In this document: positions 1-4,936 of the stretch, one piece after another
Layout of the letters: the number at the start of each line of letters is the position of its first letter
Numbering within the stretch: the first letter of the stretch is position 1
Origin: Thermoflexia bacterium
GTDB taxonomy: Bacteria; Chloroflexota; Anaerolineae; B4-G1; SLSP01
Reading direction: 5' to 3'
Assembly (NCBI GenBank): GCA_030605705.1
Contig: JAUWHU010000224.1
Location: 1-10,005, forward strand
Length of the DNA: 10,005 bases
Notes under the pieces: generated by a model
What the model was told of the DNA's origin: nothing
The model's input: only the letters and a program-made list of their open reading frames with translations
Databases searched by the model: none
Position numbers and translations under genes: made by a program

Positions 1-199
1 AGAGGCACAGCTGGCCCGCTTGATGGAACAACGTGGGTTGACTCGTGCGGACGCGCTGCGTCGCATCCAGGCCCAGCCGCCGCAGGCGGAAAAAATCGCC
101 CGCGCGGATGTGGTGATTCACACGGGAGGCGCGTTAGAGGAGACACGGGCGCAGGTGGTAGGACAAATGAGCAAATGGCAAATGACGAATGAAGAATGA
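1..199 (+). CDS. coaE: Dephospho-CoA kinase, C-terminal end (5' truncated by window)
   Basis: The reading frame enters from the left edge (first full codon at base 2) and stops at TGA 197-199. The visible 65 residues match the C-terminus of CoaE, the ATP-dependent kinase that makes CoA from dephospho-CoA in the last step of CoA synthesis. Diagnostic stretches are QLARLMEQRGLTRADALRRI, then QPPQAEKIARADVVI and the closing GGALEETRAQV, the usual end of the family. The last dozen residues (GQMSKWQMTNEE) are not family-like: they are encoded by an 'aaatgacaaatg'-type dispersed repeat starting near base 160, so the natural C-terminus appears to have been replaced by repeat sequence. The aconitase X genes follow on the same strand 136 bases later, possibly in one operon. 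The catalytic P-loop lies upstream of the window. Confidence 0.85.
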   Translation, partial: EAQLARLMEQRGLTRADALRRIQAQPPQAEKIARADVVIHTGGALEETRAQVVGQMSKWQMTNEE

Positions 200-310
200 T
201 GAATGAGCAAATGACAAACCGACCCTTCTGGCTGTGGCCGGCCGCAGGTCAGCGGACCTGCATGTCTGCGATCTCCGACCGAGCCACTTATGGGTTTGCA
301 GGACAAATGA
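160..310. repeat. Repeat-derived insertion between 11-bp direct repeats at the coaE-aconitase X junction
   Basis: AGGACAAATGA occurs at 160-170 and again at 300-310, exactly 140 bases apart. Between the copies lie a run of 'aaatgacgaatgaagaatgatgaatg'-like units (about 163-218), one of the best-known short dispersed repeats of such genomes (its reverse strand reads as HSSFVI-like peptide), and a second palindromic unit, GCAGGT-cagcgg-ACCTGC at 244-261. Removing one copy plus the 140 bases would let the coaE frame continue and stop at TGA 343-345, just inside the aconitase X start. That suggests an ancestral overlapping coaE-aconitase X arrangement, an inference from the frame only. Confidence 0.6.
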
Positions 311-335
311 CAAACAAACAGCTCGCGGAGGTTCC

Positions 336-1565
336 ATGCACCTGACAGACGAGGAACGATCCTGGCTCGTGGGCGCTGCCGGCTCTGCCACCCGCCGGGC
401 TATGGAGATCGTCGTGGCGCTGGGCAAGATTTACGGCGCGGAACGGCTCATCCCCGTGGCAAGCGTGCAGATCTCCGGCGTCTCCTATCGCAATATCGGC
501 GACGCCGGCCTGGAGTTCCTGCGCCGCTGGGCCGGCGAGGGCGCGCGCGTGCGCGTCCCCACCACGCTCAACCCCACGGCGCTGGACCTGTCCGGCTGGC
601 GTGCACAGGGCTTCGCTCCTGATTTCGCCGCGAAGCAGCAGGCGGTGGTGGATGTTTTCGCGCGCATGGGGGTGGGCGGCGGGCATCCTCTGCCCACTTG
701 CACGCCCTATTTGGTGGGCGTGCTGCCGCAGCCGGGCGAACACATCGCCTGGGCGGAATCGTCTGCCGTCGTCTACGCCAACAGCGTCTTGGGAGCGCGC
801 ACCAACCGGGAGGGCGGCCCCGGCGCGATTGCCGCCGCCATCGCCGGGCGAACGGGGGCTTACGGCCTGCACTTAGACGCGGGTCGTCTTGCCACATTGC
901 GGGTCGAGGTGCGGGCTACGCCGCGCACCGTCGCCGATTACAGCGCGTTGGGCGCGCTCGTGGGACAGGTAGCGGGCCGGCGCGTGCCGTACTTCGTGGG
1001 GCTGCCGTTAGAACGAGACACACCTCTCTGGCAAGAGAAGCTCAAGACGTTGGGCGCAGCGCTGGCGGCGACAGGCGCGGTCGCGCTCTACCACGTCGCC
1101 GGGGTGACGCCGGAAGCACGGGCCACAGAGATGCTCGCAGCGGAACACGAGCAGCTGGTCATTGATGACCTCGCCGCCGGTTACGCTATGTTCAATGACG
1201 ATGTCGAGACGGTGGATCTGGTCTGGATCGGCTGCCCCCACGCCTCGTTAGACGAAATCGCGCGGGTTGCGGAGCAGGTACGAGGGAAGCACTTGTTGCT
1301 CCCGCTGTGGATCACCTGCGCGCGTCCCGTGAAGGAAGCCGCGATCGCCCAGGGCCTGGCCGGGGACATTGAGGCAGCGGGTGGGCGGGTGTTCGCCGAC
1401 GCCTGTATGGCGATCGCGCCCGCGCGGGAGCTGGGCTTCCGCGCCGTGGCGACCGTCTCGGCCAAGGGAGCGTTCTACCTGCGGAACTTAGCCGGCGTCG
1501 CGACGCGCTTTGGGACGCTGGAGCAGTGCATCGAGGCGGCGGTGGCTGGGAGGTGGGGCGGGTGA
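336..1565 (+). CDS. Aconitase X large (catalytic) subunit, [Fe-S] hydro-lyase
   Basis: A 409-residue aconitase X (AcnX, DUF521) catalytic subunit. AcnX enzymes are iron-sulfur dehydratases; characterised members are archaeal phosphomevalonate dehydratase (modified mevalonate pathway) and bacterial cis-3-hydroxy-L-proline dehydratase. Visible family motifs are TCTPYL (residues 121-126, Cys122), ESSAVVYANSVLGARTNREG (141-160), IGCPHASLDEI (298-308, Cys300), ITCARPV (326-332, Cys328) and DACMAIAP (355-362, Cys357). Some of these cysteines should ligate the cluster. I chose ATG 336 because GCGGAGG stands a few bases upstream and MHLTDEERSWL is a typical AcnX start; the longer frame from 234 runs through repeat sequence. 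Length fits the two-subunit form, and the small subunit follows directly. Neighbours (coaE, no mevalonate or proline genes visible) do not decide the substrate. Confidence 0.9.
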   Translation: MHLTDEERSWLVGAAGSATRRAMEIVVALGKIYGAERLIPVASVQISGVSYRNIGDAGLEFLRRWAGEGARVRVPTTLNPTALDLSGWRAQGFAPDFAAKQQAVVDVFARMGVGGGHPLPTCTPYLVGVLPQPGEHIAWAESSAVVYANSVLGARTNREGGPGAIAAAIAGRTGAYGLHLDAGRLATLRVEVRATPRTVADYSALGALVGQVAGRRVPYFVGLPLERDTPLWQEKLKTLGAALAATGAVALYHVAGVTPEARATEMLAAEHEQLVIDDLAAGYAMFNDDVETVDLVWIGCPHASLDEIARVAEQVRGKHLLLPLWITCARPVKEAAIAQGLAGDIEAAGGRVFADACMAIAPARELGFRAVATVSAKGAFYLRNLAGVATRFGTLEQCIEAAVAGRWGG

Positions 1566-1981
1566 TGAGCGCAAAGCCACTCACGTTCATTGGCCGTGTC
1601 ATCAAGGCCGGGATCGCCGAGGGGGAAGCCTTAGTCTCGCCGGAACCCATCGGCTTTTTGGGCGGCGTGGATGGGGAGACCGGCATCGTCACCGAGCGCG
1701 GGCATCCACTGGAAGGGCAATGTGTGGCGGGGAAGGTGCTCGTCTTCCCCACGGGGAAAGGCAGCACCGTCGGCTCCTACGTCCTTTACCAACTCGCGGC
1801 CCAGGGTTTGGCCCCGGCTGCCATCCTCAACGCGGAGAGCGAACCCATCGTCGCTGTCGGCGCGATCATCAGCGACATCCCCATGGTGGATCAGCTTCCC
1901 ATCGAGCAGTTGCGCACCGGCGACCGGGTTCAGGTAAACGGGGCGCGGGTCAGTATTGAGTCTACTGAAAAAACTAATTGA
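1565..1981 (+). CDS. Aconitase X small (swivel, DUF126) subunit
   Basis: A 138-residue small subunit that completes the aconitase X active site. The swivel domain corresponds to the C-terminal domain of classical aconitase. The core motif FPTGKGSTVGSYVLYQL spans residues 61-77; by analogy with aconitase the serine of GKGST (Ser67) is the expected catalytic residue. Other family features are GRVIKAGIAEGEALV near the N-terminus and AIISDIPMVDQLP (100-112). ATG 1565 shares its A with the large-subunit TGA stop (TGATG), and GGGAGGTGG at 1548-1556 is a well-placed ribosome site inside the upstream gene. The two are therefore translationally coupled and surely form one enzyme. The last residues (STEKTN) are poorly conserved and run into repeat-rich DNA. 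Confidence 0.9.
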   Translation: MSAKPLTFIGRVIKAGIAEGEALVSPEPIGFLGGVDGETGIVTERGHPLEGQCVAGKVLVFPTGKGSTVGSYVLYQLAAQGLAPAAILNAESEPIVAVGAIISDIPMVDQLPIEQLRTGDRVQVNGARVSIESTEKTN

Positions 1982-2120
1982 ACCGCCGAGGGCGCAAAGA
2001 ACGCTAAGAAAAATTAAGGGAGAGGTTGAGAATCTTGCGAAATCTCAGCCAAAATATAAACAATTGGCAGCTAGACTTTGAAAAACTTTACGCACTTGGC
2101 GTTCTTTGCGGTTAGAAAAC
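1982..2120. repeat. Decayed inverted repeat of 'aaccgcaaagaacgc' type downstream of aconitase X
   Basis: An AACCGCCGAGGGCGCAAAGAACGC-like arm starts at 1981. The sequence around 2089-2114 is, on the opposite strand, AACCGCAAAGAACGCCAAGT. The arms face each other across about 80 AT-rich bases and could fold, but mismatches show age. This belongs to the 'ctctgcg/gcgcaaagaacgc' family of dispersed repeats. No ORF of quality is present. It may end transcription of the aconitase X unit, but there is no clean stem with a U-tract. Confidence 0.5.
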
Positions 2121-2174
2121 CTTTTTTCAGGAAAGCCAGGCATTGCTTTTCAAAAATATTGCAGCATCATTCAA

Positions 2175-2216
2175 GAATCTCTGCGCCCTTGCGTCTCTGC
2201 GTTAAAATTAGCCCCT
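2175..2216. repeat. 'ctctgcgcccttgcgtctctgcg' dispersed repeat
   Basis: TCTCTGCGCCCTTGCGTCTC followed by TGCGTTAAAAT is another copy of the family seen at 1982-2120 and 2679-2745. The bases after it (2213-2240, 'ccttttttcagggaagtcag') imperfectly repeat 2120-2139 ('ccttttttcaggaaagccag'), so this stretch seems to have grown by duplication. The remaining bases up to 2282 show nothing recognisable. Confidence 0.45.
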
Positions 2217-2282
2217 TTTTTCAGGGAAGTCAGTATTGAAAATAAAATTTCACAGAGGGCTTAAACGAACAAAGTTAAAGTA

Positions 2283-2311
2283 TTGACACCGCGCCAAAAT
2301 CCGTCTATAAT
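2283..2311 (+). promoter_or_regulatory. Perfect-consensus sigma-70 promoter of the small structured RNA
   Basis: TTGACA at 2283-2288 and TATAAT at 2306-2311 are both perfect consensus hexamers separated by the optimal 17 bases. The expected start point is near 2318. No ORF starts within the following 500 bases, while a foldable RNA ending in a terminator begins immediately, so the promoter is best assigned to that RNA. Confidence 0.85.
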
Positions 2312-2317
2312 GAAGAT

Positions 2318-2422
2318 AACGTAGTGGTCCTCCCAAAACCGGTCCACAAGGCGAATCGCTCAGGCGATAACGCAAAGCCAGACGGGGTAGCCGTCAAGAG
2401 GCCGGGGTTGGGAGGACTTTTT
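2318..2422 (+). ncRNA. Small structured RNA, candidate c-di-GMP-I (GEMM)-like aptamer or free-standing sRNA
   Basis: The approximately 105-nt transcript has base-paired ends: GTCCTCCCAA (2327-2336) is the exact complement of TTGGGAGGAC (2408-2417), extended inward by CCGG (2339-2342) with CCGG (2402-2405). Inside are a hairpin TCGC-tcag-GCGA (2356-2367), flanked by GGC (2350-2352) and GCC (2377-2379), and a second hairpin GACGG-ggtag-CCGTC (2381-2395). The two hairpins side by side under a closing helix, with CACAAGGCGAA (2345-2355) and AACGCAAAGCC (2369-2379), resemble from memory the Vc2 GEMM core (CACAGGGCAAA ... GACGCAAAGCC). In that alignment the ligand-specificity position is G2350 and the intercalating adenine is A2374. 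Against it, the first loop is not a GNRA tetraloop, the second hairpin is short, and the C pairing with the ligand is not evident. The RNA ends in its own terminator, so it may be an sRNA rather than a riboswitch. Confidence 0.6.
2408..2422 (+). terminator. Intrinsic terminator closing the small RNA
   Basis: The 3' arm TTGGGAGGAC (2408-2417) pairs perfectly with 2327-2336 and is followed directly by TTTTT (2418-2422). The terminator stem is also the closing helix of the RNA. If a ligand alters this pairing, termination could be regulated, but the arms are far apart and look constitutive. Confidence 0.6.
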
Positions 2423-2509
2423 GTGTCCCCGCTGCAACTCCCCCAAAAATAACCCAGTGACTGGGCGCGGTTCAGCGTCTCAGCGTTTTAGCGACTTCGC
2501 GGCCATCCC

Positions 2510-2636
2510 GCCTCGAAAATAAACGGTCCGTAGTAGCGACTTCAGTCGCTTGCGACGCTGAACGACTAAAGTCGTTACTACAAGTCATTTTCGTTCTTGC
2601 GGGTGAACGCAGTTCGTGATAACTGCCTCGAAAATA
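2510..2636. repeat. 12-bp direct repeats flanking a REP-like inverted pair
   Basis: GCCTCGAAAATA is present at 2510-2521 and 2625-2636. The roughly 100 bases between them contain two head-to-head REP-like units: GTAGTAGCGACTTCAGTCGC (from 2530) and its inverted partner AACGACTAAAGTCGTTACTA (from 2561, closing C at 2581). Each unit has a GTAG-type head (CTAC on the other side) and a small palindrome, as in REP/BIME elements mobilised by REP-associated tyrosine transposases. The 12-bp repeats could be a target duplication. No transposase lies in the window. Confidence 0.55.
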
Positions 2637-2678
2637 CCCCCCTACCCACGACCACGATCAGACGGACGGTTAAAATAA

Positions 2679-2745
2679 ATGCAGAGTCGCTGAGCCGCAG
2701 AGAGAAAATATAAAAACTCTGCGCCTTGGCATCTCTGCGTTGCAT
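2679..2745. repeat. Palindromic 'gcagag...ctctgcg' dispersed repeat
   Basis: ATGCAGAGTCGCTGAGCCGC leads into AGAGAG (2679-2706) and faces CTCTGCGCCTTGGCATCTCT, then GCGTTGCAT (2717-2745), around a short A/T-rich centre. The arms are imperfect complements. It is the same repeat family as at 2175-2216, lying between the small RNA and the promoter of the membrane protein gene. Confidence 0.5.
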
Positions 2746-2767
2746 CTGCCTCTCATTTTCGCTGCGA

Positions 2768-2821
2768 TTCACCACATTTCCCACACCTATTCATAATTCC
2801 TTCACAGGTTTATGGCATACT
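2768..2821 (+). promoter_or_regulatory. Activator-type promoter with 11-bp-spaced TTCAC boxes
   Basis: TTCACC (2768), TCCCAC (2779, degenerate), TTCATA (2790) and TTCACA (2801) start exactly 11 bases apart, one helical turn, which is the spacing of OmpR/PhoB-family direct-repeat operators. A weak -10, CATACT (2816-2821), lies 9 bases after the last box, and no good -35 exists, as is usual where a bound activator replaces it. An OmpR/PhoB-type regulator is encoded at 4937-5620. The link between the two is inference. Confidence 0.45.
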
Positions 2822-2852
2822 GAGGTCAATTCAAAACCTGAGGAGGTAAGAA

Positions 2853-3326
2853 ATGTCTAAGAAGAACTGGATTTGGGCAAGGGTGTTGGTGGCTGTGGTC
2901 ACCATCGGTCTGTTGGTCACGGGTGGAGTGTTGGTTTACCGCGCCGGGTGGTCGCAGGGGTATGTGGCAAGCTCACCGGTGGTTGAGGGTGAGGAGGTCG
3001 AGATGCCAGCCCCCGGCTTCAGCCACCCTGGACGGCGCTTTGCGTCCGTCCCGTATCCTGCTGCGCCCTTTGTGTTTGGCGCAGGGTTTCTCAAGATTGG
3101 GCTTCTGGTATTGTTCCTGGCCGTGATCGGCAGAATGTTCCGATTCGTCTTGTGGGGGCCGGCTGGGCGGTTTGGGATGGCTGGCCCACGATTCAGGTAT
3201 ACCGCCGCGCGCTGGCGCCGAATGCACGGGCCTGTACCCCCCTGGTGTTGGGGATGGGCGGAGCCGTCCGAGGAGCAAACCGGAAAAGTTGAGCCGGAGG
3301 CAGACACCGGCAAGGCTGAAGCGTAG
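2853..3326 (+). CDS. Small two-helix membrane protein with Trp-rich C-terminal motif, function unknown
   Basis: A 157-residue protein with an excellent ribosome site (AGGAGGT, 2841-2847, six bases before ATG). Helix 1 (residues about 9-29, ARVLVAVVTIGLLVTGGVLV) is followed by a polar 45-residue stretch, helix 2 (about 79-100, FLKIGLLVLFLAVIGRMFRF) and a basic segment ending in RMHGPVPPWCWGW (123-135) and an acidic tail. A positive N-terminus and basic residues after helix 2 suggest both termini are cytoplasmic. I recall similar small proteins with HGPxPPWCWGW tails in Chloroflexota, near two-component genes, but know no assigned function. The promoter has boxes for an OmpR-type regulator, and such a regulator and kinase lie 2 kb downstream, so it may be an accessory or target of that system (inference). 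Two methyltransferase genes follow. Confidence 0.8.
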   Translation: MSKKNWIWARVLVAVVTIGLLVTGGVLVYRAGWSQGYVASSPVVEGEEVEMPAPGFSHPGRRFASVPYPAAPFVFGAGFLKIGLLVLFLAVIGRMFRFVLWGPAGRFGMAGPRFRYTAARWRRMHGPVPPWCWGWAEPSEEQTGKVEPEADTGKAEA

Positions 3327-3334
3327 TACAAGTG

Positions 3335-3381
3335 AGGACGGGCATTGTGTCGCCAAGAGAACAGGCGCTCGTGCCCGTCCT
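3335..3381 (+). terminator. Long hairpin after the membrane protein gene (possible terminator or processing site)
   Basis: AGGACGGGCA (3335-3344) pairs perfectly with TGCCCGTCCT (3372-3381), and CGCC (3351-3354) pairs with GGCG (3364-3367) inside. No T-tract follows (TAACACC), so it is not a classical intrinsic terminator. It could reduce read-through, stabilise the upstream mRNA, or be a small palindromic repeat unit. It sits between the membrane protein stop and the ribosome site of the first methyltransferase. Confidence 0.4.
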
Positions 3382-3404
3382 AACACCTGAAAGGAAGGAT
3401 TGAT

Positions 3405-3938
3405 ATGAACAAGCCAACACCCAATTTTGCGTTTACCTTGATGTCCTACGCGTTCAAATTGCGTGATCTCGTGTCGCCCCGTGAGAAAATCTTGCAAGAG
3501 GTGAACATCCAGCCCGGGTTCCGGGTGCTCGATTATGGATGTGGCCCTGGGGGATACGTCGCCGGTGCCGCCAGGTTGGTGGGCGAGTCGGGAAAGATAT
3601 ACGCGCTAGACCTTCATCCTCTGGCGATCCAGCGCGTTCAAGACATTGCCAGGAAAAAGCAACTGGCGAATGTGGAAACCATCCACTCCGATTGCAAAAC
3701 CGGATTGCTAGACAACAGTATAGATATTATATTATTGTATGACGTCCTTAGCTGGTTAAGCGGTCAGCAGGCAATATTGACAGAGCTACACCGTGTATTG
3801 AAGAAAGATGGGATACTATCCTTTAGTAACCATCACATGAGTCATGATGAAATCGTATCCAGGGTAACGGGTGGGCAGTTGTTCAAACTGGTGAGCAAAG
3901 GCAAGCACACGTATAGTCTCTCGAAACGAGAATTGTAA
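3405..3938 (+). CDS. Class I SAM-dependent methyltransferase (first of a tandem pair)
   Basis: A 177-residue Rossmann-fold methyltransferase. Motif I, VLDYGCGPGG (41-50), forms the SAM-binding loop; Asp69 in YALDLHP sits at the end of strand 2, where an acidic residue binds the ribose; HSDCKTG (94-100) carries the adenine-side acidic position; LLYDVLSWL (110-118) follows strand 4; and LHRVLKKDGILSF (128-140) is the typical helix-strand 5 region. AGGAAGG at 3391-3397 serves ATG 3405. It is shorter than many family members (often 200 or more residues), ending soon after strand 5-6, so substrate-recognition parts are minimal. The substrate cannot be read from the sequence. Part of the gene (about 3700-3780) is AT-rich compared with its neighbours. 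A paralog follows 22 bases downstream. Confidence 0.85.
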   Translation: MNKPTPNFAFTLMSYAFKLRDLVSPREKILQEVNIQPGFRVLDYGCGPGGYVAGAARLVGESGKIYALDLHPLAIQRVQDIARKKQLANVETIHSDCKTGLLDNSIDIILLYDVLSWLSGQQAILTELHRVLKKDGILSFSNHHMSHDEIVSRVTGGQLFKLVSKGKHTYSLSKREL

Positions 3939-3960
3939 AGTTTCTCAAGAGGAAAAAAAG

Positions 3961-4467
3961 ATGTCAGTAACAAACAAAATACACTTCAAAATGATGTCCT
4001 TCGTTCACGAAACACTCTACGGCTTGTTTAGAGATCCCTACGAGACCTTGAACGCCGCAGGACTGAAACCGGGTCAAAGTGTGCTGGAAGTCGGCTGCGG
4101 GCCTGGTTTTTTCACCGTTCCGGCGGCAAAGATCGTAGGAGAGAAAGGAAGTGTTCGTACACTGGATATCAACCCGCTGGCCGTCGAGAGGGTGCGGCAG
4201 AAGATTGAGGAGGCGGGCGTGACCAACGTCAGGGCCATCCTGACCGACGCAGCGCAAACAGGTCTCCCCGCTCAGAGTTTCGACCTCGCTTTTGTTTTCG
4301 GTTTTGCTCATGCCATTGGAGGGATGGAGAATATCTTGACCGAATTACACCGGCTCTTGAAACCGGCAGGGATACTCTCCATCGAAGGACGGTCCCAGAT
4401 TCCAGGCGAACTCTTCTGCCCTTTGGAGCGTCAGGGAAGGATTTACCAATTTAAGAAGGTAGCATGA
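3961..4467 (+). CDS. Class I SAM-dependent methyltransferase (second of a tandem pair)
   Basis: A 168-residue paralog of the preceding protein with motif I VLEVGCGPGF at the same residue numbers (41-50), Asp69 in RTLDINPLAVERV, Asp96 in ILTDAAQTG, the post-motif segment SFDLAFVFGFAHAIGG (106-121) and LTELHRLLKPAGILSIEG (126-143). Alignment is almost gap-free with the upstream gene over the core, so a local duplication is likely. AGAGG (3948-3952) precedes ATG 3961. The two lie 22 bases apart and are probably co-transcribed. The proteins differ at the catalytic-side loop after strand 4 (LYDVLSWL against VFGFAHAIGG), so they may have different substrates. The C-terminus runs directly into a G/T-rich repeat. 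Confidence 0.85.
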   Translation: MSVTNKIHFKMMSFVHETLYGLFRDPYETLNAAGLKPGQSVLEVGCGPGFFTVPAAKIVGEKGSVRTLDINPLAVERVRQKIEEAGVTNVRAILTDAAQTGLPAQSFDLAFVFGFAHAIGGMENILTELHRLLKPAGILSIEGRSQIPGELFCPLERQGRIYQFKKVA

Positions 4468-4532
4468 TGGGGATGTGGGAGTGTGGAGGTGAGGGAGTGT
4501 GGGGGTGTGGAGGTGTGGGAGTGCGGGAGGAG
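4468..4532 (+). repeat. G/T-rich degenerate tandem repeat ('gtgtggaggtgtgggagtg')
   Basis: About 65 bases made almost only of G, T and A: repeats of GTGTGGAGGT, GTGTGGGGGT and GTGTGGGAGT. Several G-runs of three or more on one strand give weak quadruplex potential, although some loops are long. It begins one base after the methyltransferase stop and ends at the ribosome site of the next short ORF. Similar strings occur as dispersed minisatellites in such genomes. Confidence 0.65.
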
Positions 4533-4535
4533 ATC

Positions 4536-4736
4536 ATGCTAGCGCCAAAATCCGGCATGAATGAGAATTGGCCGGGGATGTTCGACGAGTATGGGGTTCA
4601 GTTTCTGATACTGGATCGCCACGAGGATGGCGATTTGCTGAACCTTTTCCAGGCACAGCCGGGATGGGTGGTTGATTTCGAGGATGAGAGAGCGGTGATA
4701 TTTGCGCGCGCTGATCTCTCCTTGTCCACCGTTTGA
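4536..4736 (+). pseudogene. Fragment resembling the C-terminal tail of a large membrane glycosyltransferase
   Basis: The 66-residue frame reads EYGVQFLILDRHEDGD, then LLNLFQAQPGWVVDFEDERAVIFARA. From memory this pattern (YGVxxLvLDrh ... LfxsqPGWxvDFEDgeAVIFaR) forms the end of large multi-helix glycosyltransferases (GT39/ArnT-like) in Chloroflexota, whose N-terminal membrane part is missing here. GGGAGGAG (4525-4532) before ATG 4536 could drive translation, so a small functional protein is not excluded. The longer frame from 4464 is unlikely because it would translate the G/T-rich repeat. I read it as a remnant left by a deletion or rearrangement at the repeat. Confidence 0.5.
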
Positions 4737-4782
4737 CAAGGATTTGCACATTTGCAACATTCATGGTAAAAAGGTAGCCGGG

Positions 4783-4916
4783 CAGGGCTATTCAGTTCTC
4801 CGCACAGAGCAGACAGATGGACAGGATTTACAGGATGAAAGCAAGAAAAAATCCTGGAAATCTTGTCCAAAAATGAGGCGTTTGTGACCCTACTTTTTTA
4901 GAACTGAACAACCCTG
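4783..4916. mobile_element. MITE-like element (134 bp) with 17-bp terminal inverted repeats
   Basis: The left end CAGGGCTATTCAGTTCT (4783-4799) and right end AGAACTGAACAACCCTG (4900-4916) are inverted repeats matching at 15 of 17 bases. AGCCGGG occurs just outside on both sides (4776-4782 and 4920-4926), a possible target duplication offset by three bases on the right. Inside is a second palindrome: GGACAGGATTTACAGGAT (4819-4836) faces ATCCTGGAAATCTTGTCC (4851-4868), 16 of 18 complementary, a known 'ggatttacaggat' dispersed repeat. There is no coding capacity, so any movement would need a transposase from elsewhere. It lies immediately upstream of the response regulator and may carry or displace its promoter. 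Confidence 0.6.
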
Positions 4917-4936
4917 GGCAGCCGGGGGAGCAAAAC

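Noticed and set aside
234..335. N-terminal extension of the aconitase X large subunit
   Set aside because: The upstream codons come from repeat sequence; ATG 336 has a ribosome site and gives a family-like N-terminus.
288..872. Long minus-strand open frame opposite the aconitase X gene
   Set aside because: It is antisense to a clearly conserved gene in GC-rich DNA, has low-complexity Arg/Ala/Gly content and no ribosome site.
1339..1348. GCGATCGC (HIP1-like) octamer, similar ones near 1410 and 7615
   Set aside because: Only a few copies in 10 kb of GC-rich DNA, far below the density that would indicate a HIP1-bearing genome.
2453..2465. CCCAG-TGA-CTGGG hairpin as a second terminator
   Set aside because: The stem is only five pairs and no T-tract follows.
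1982..2760. Repeated 'ctctgcg' and 'cgaaaata' units considered as a CRISPR array
   Set aside because: Units are imperfect, mostly in inverted orientation and irregularly spaced, with no cas genes.
2578..2784. 68-codon minus-strand frame in the repeat region
   Set aside because: It translates palindromic repeats and has no family likeness or ribosome site.
4468..4532. G-quadruplex regulatory element
   Set aside because: G-runs exist, but several loops exceed seven bases and the run fits the dispersed minisatellite explanation better.
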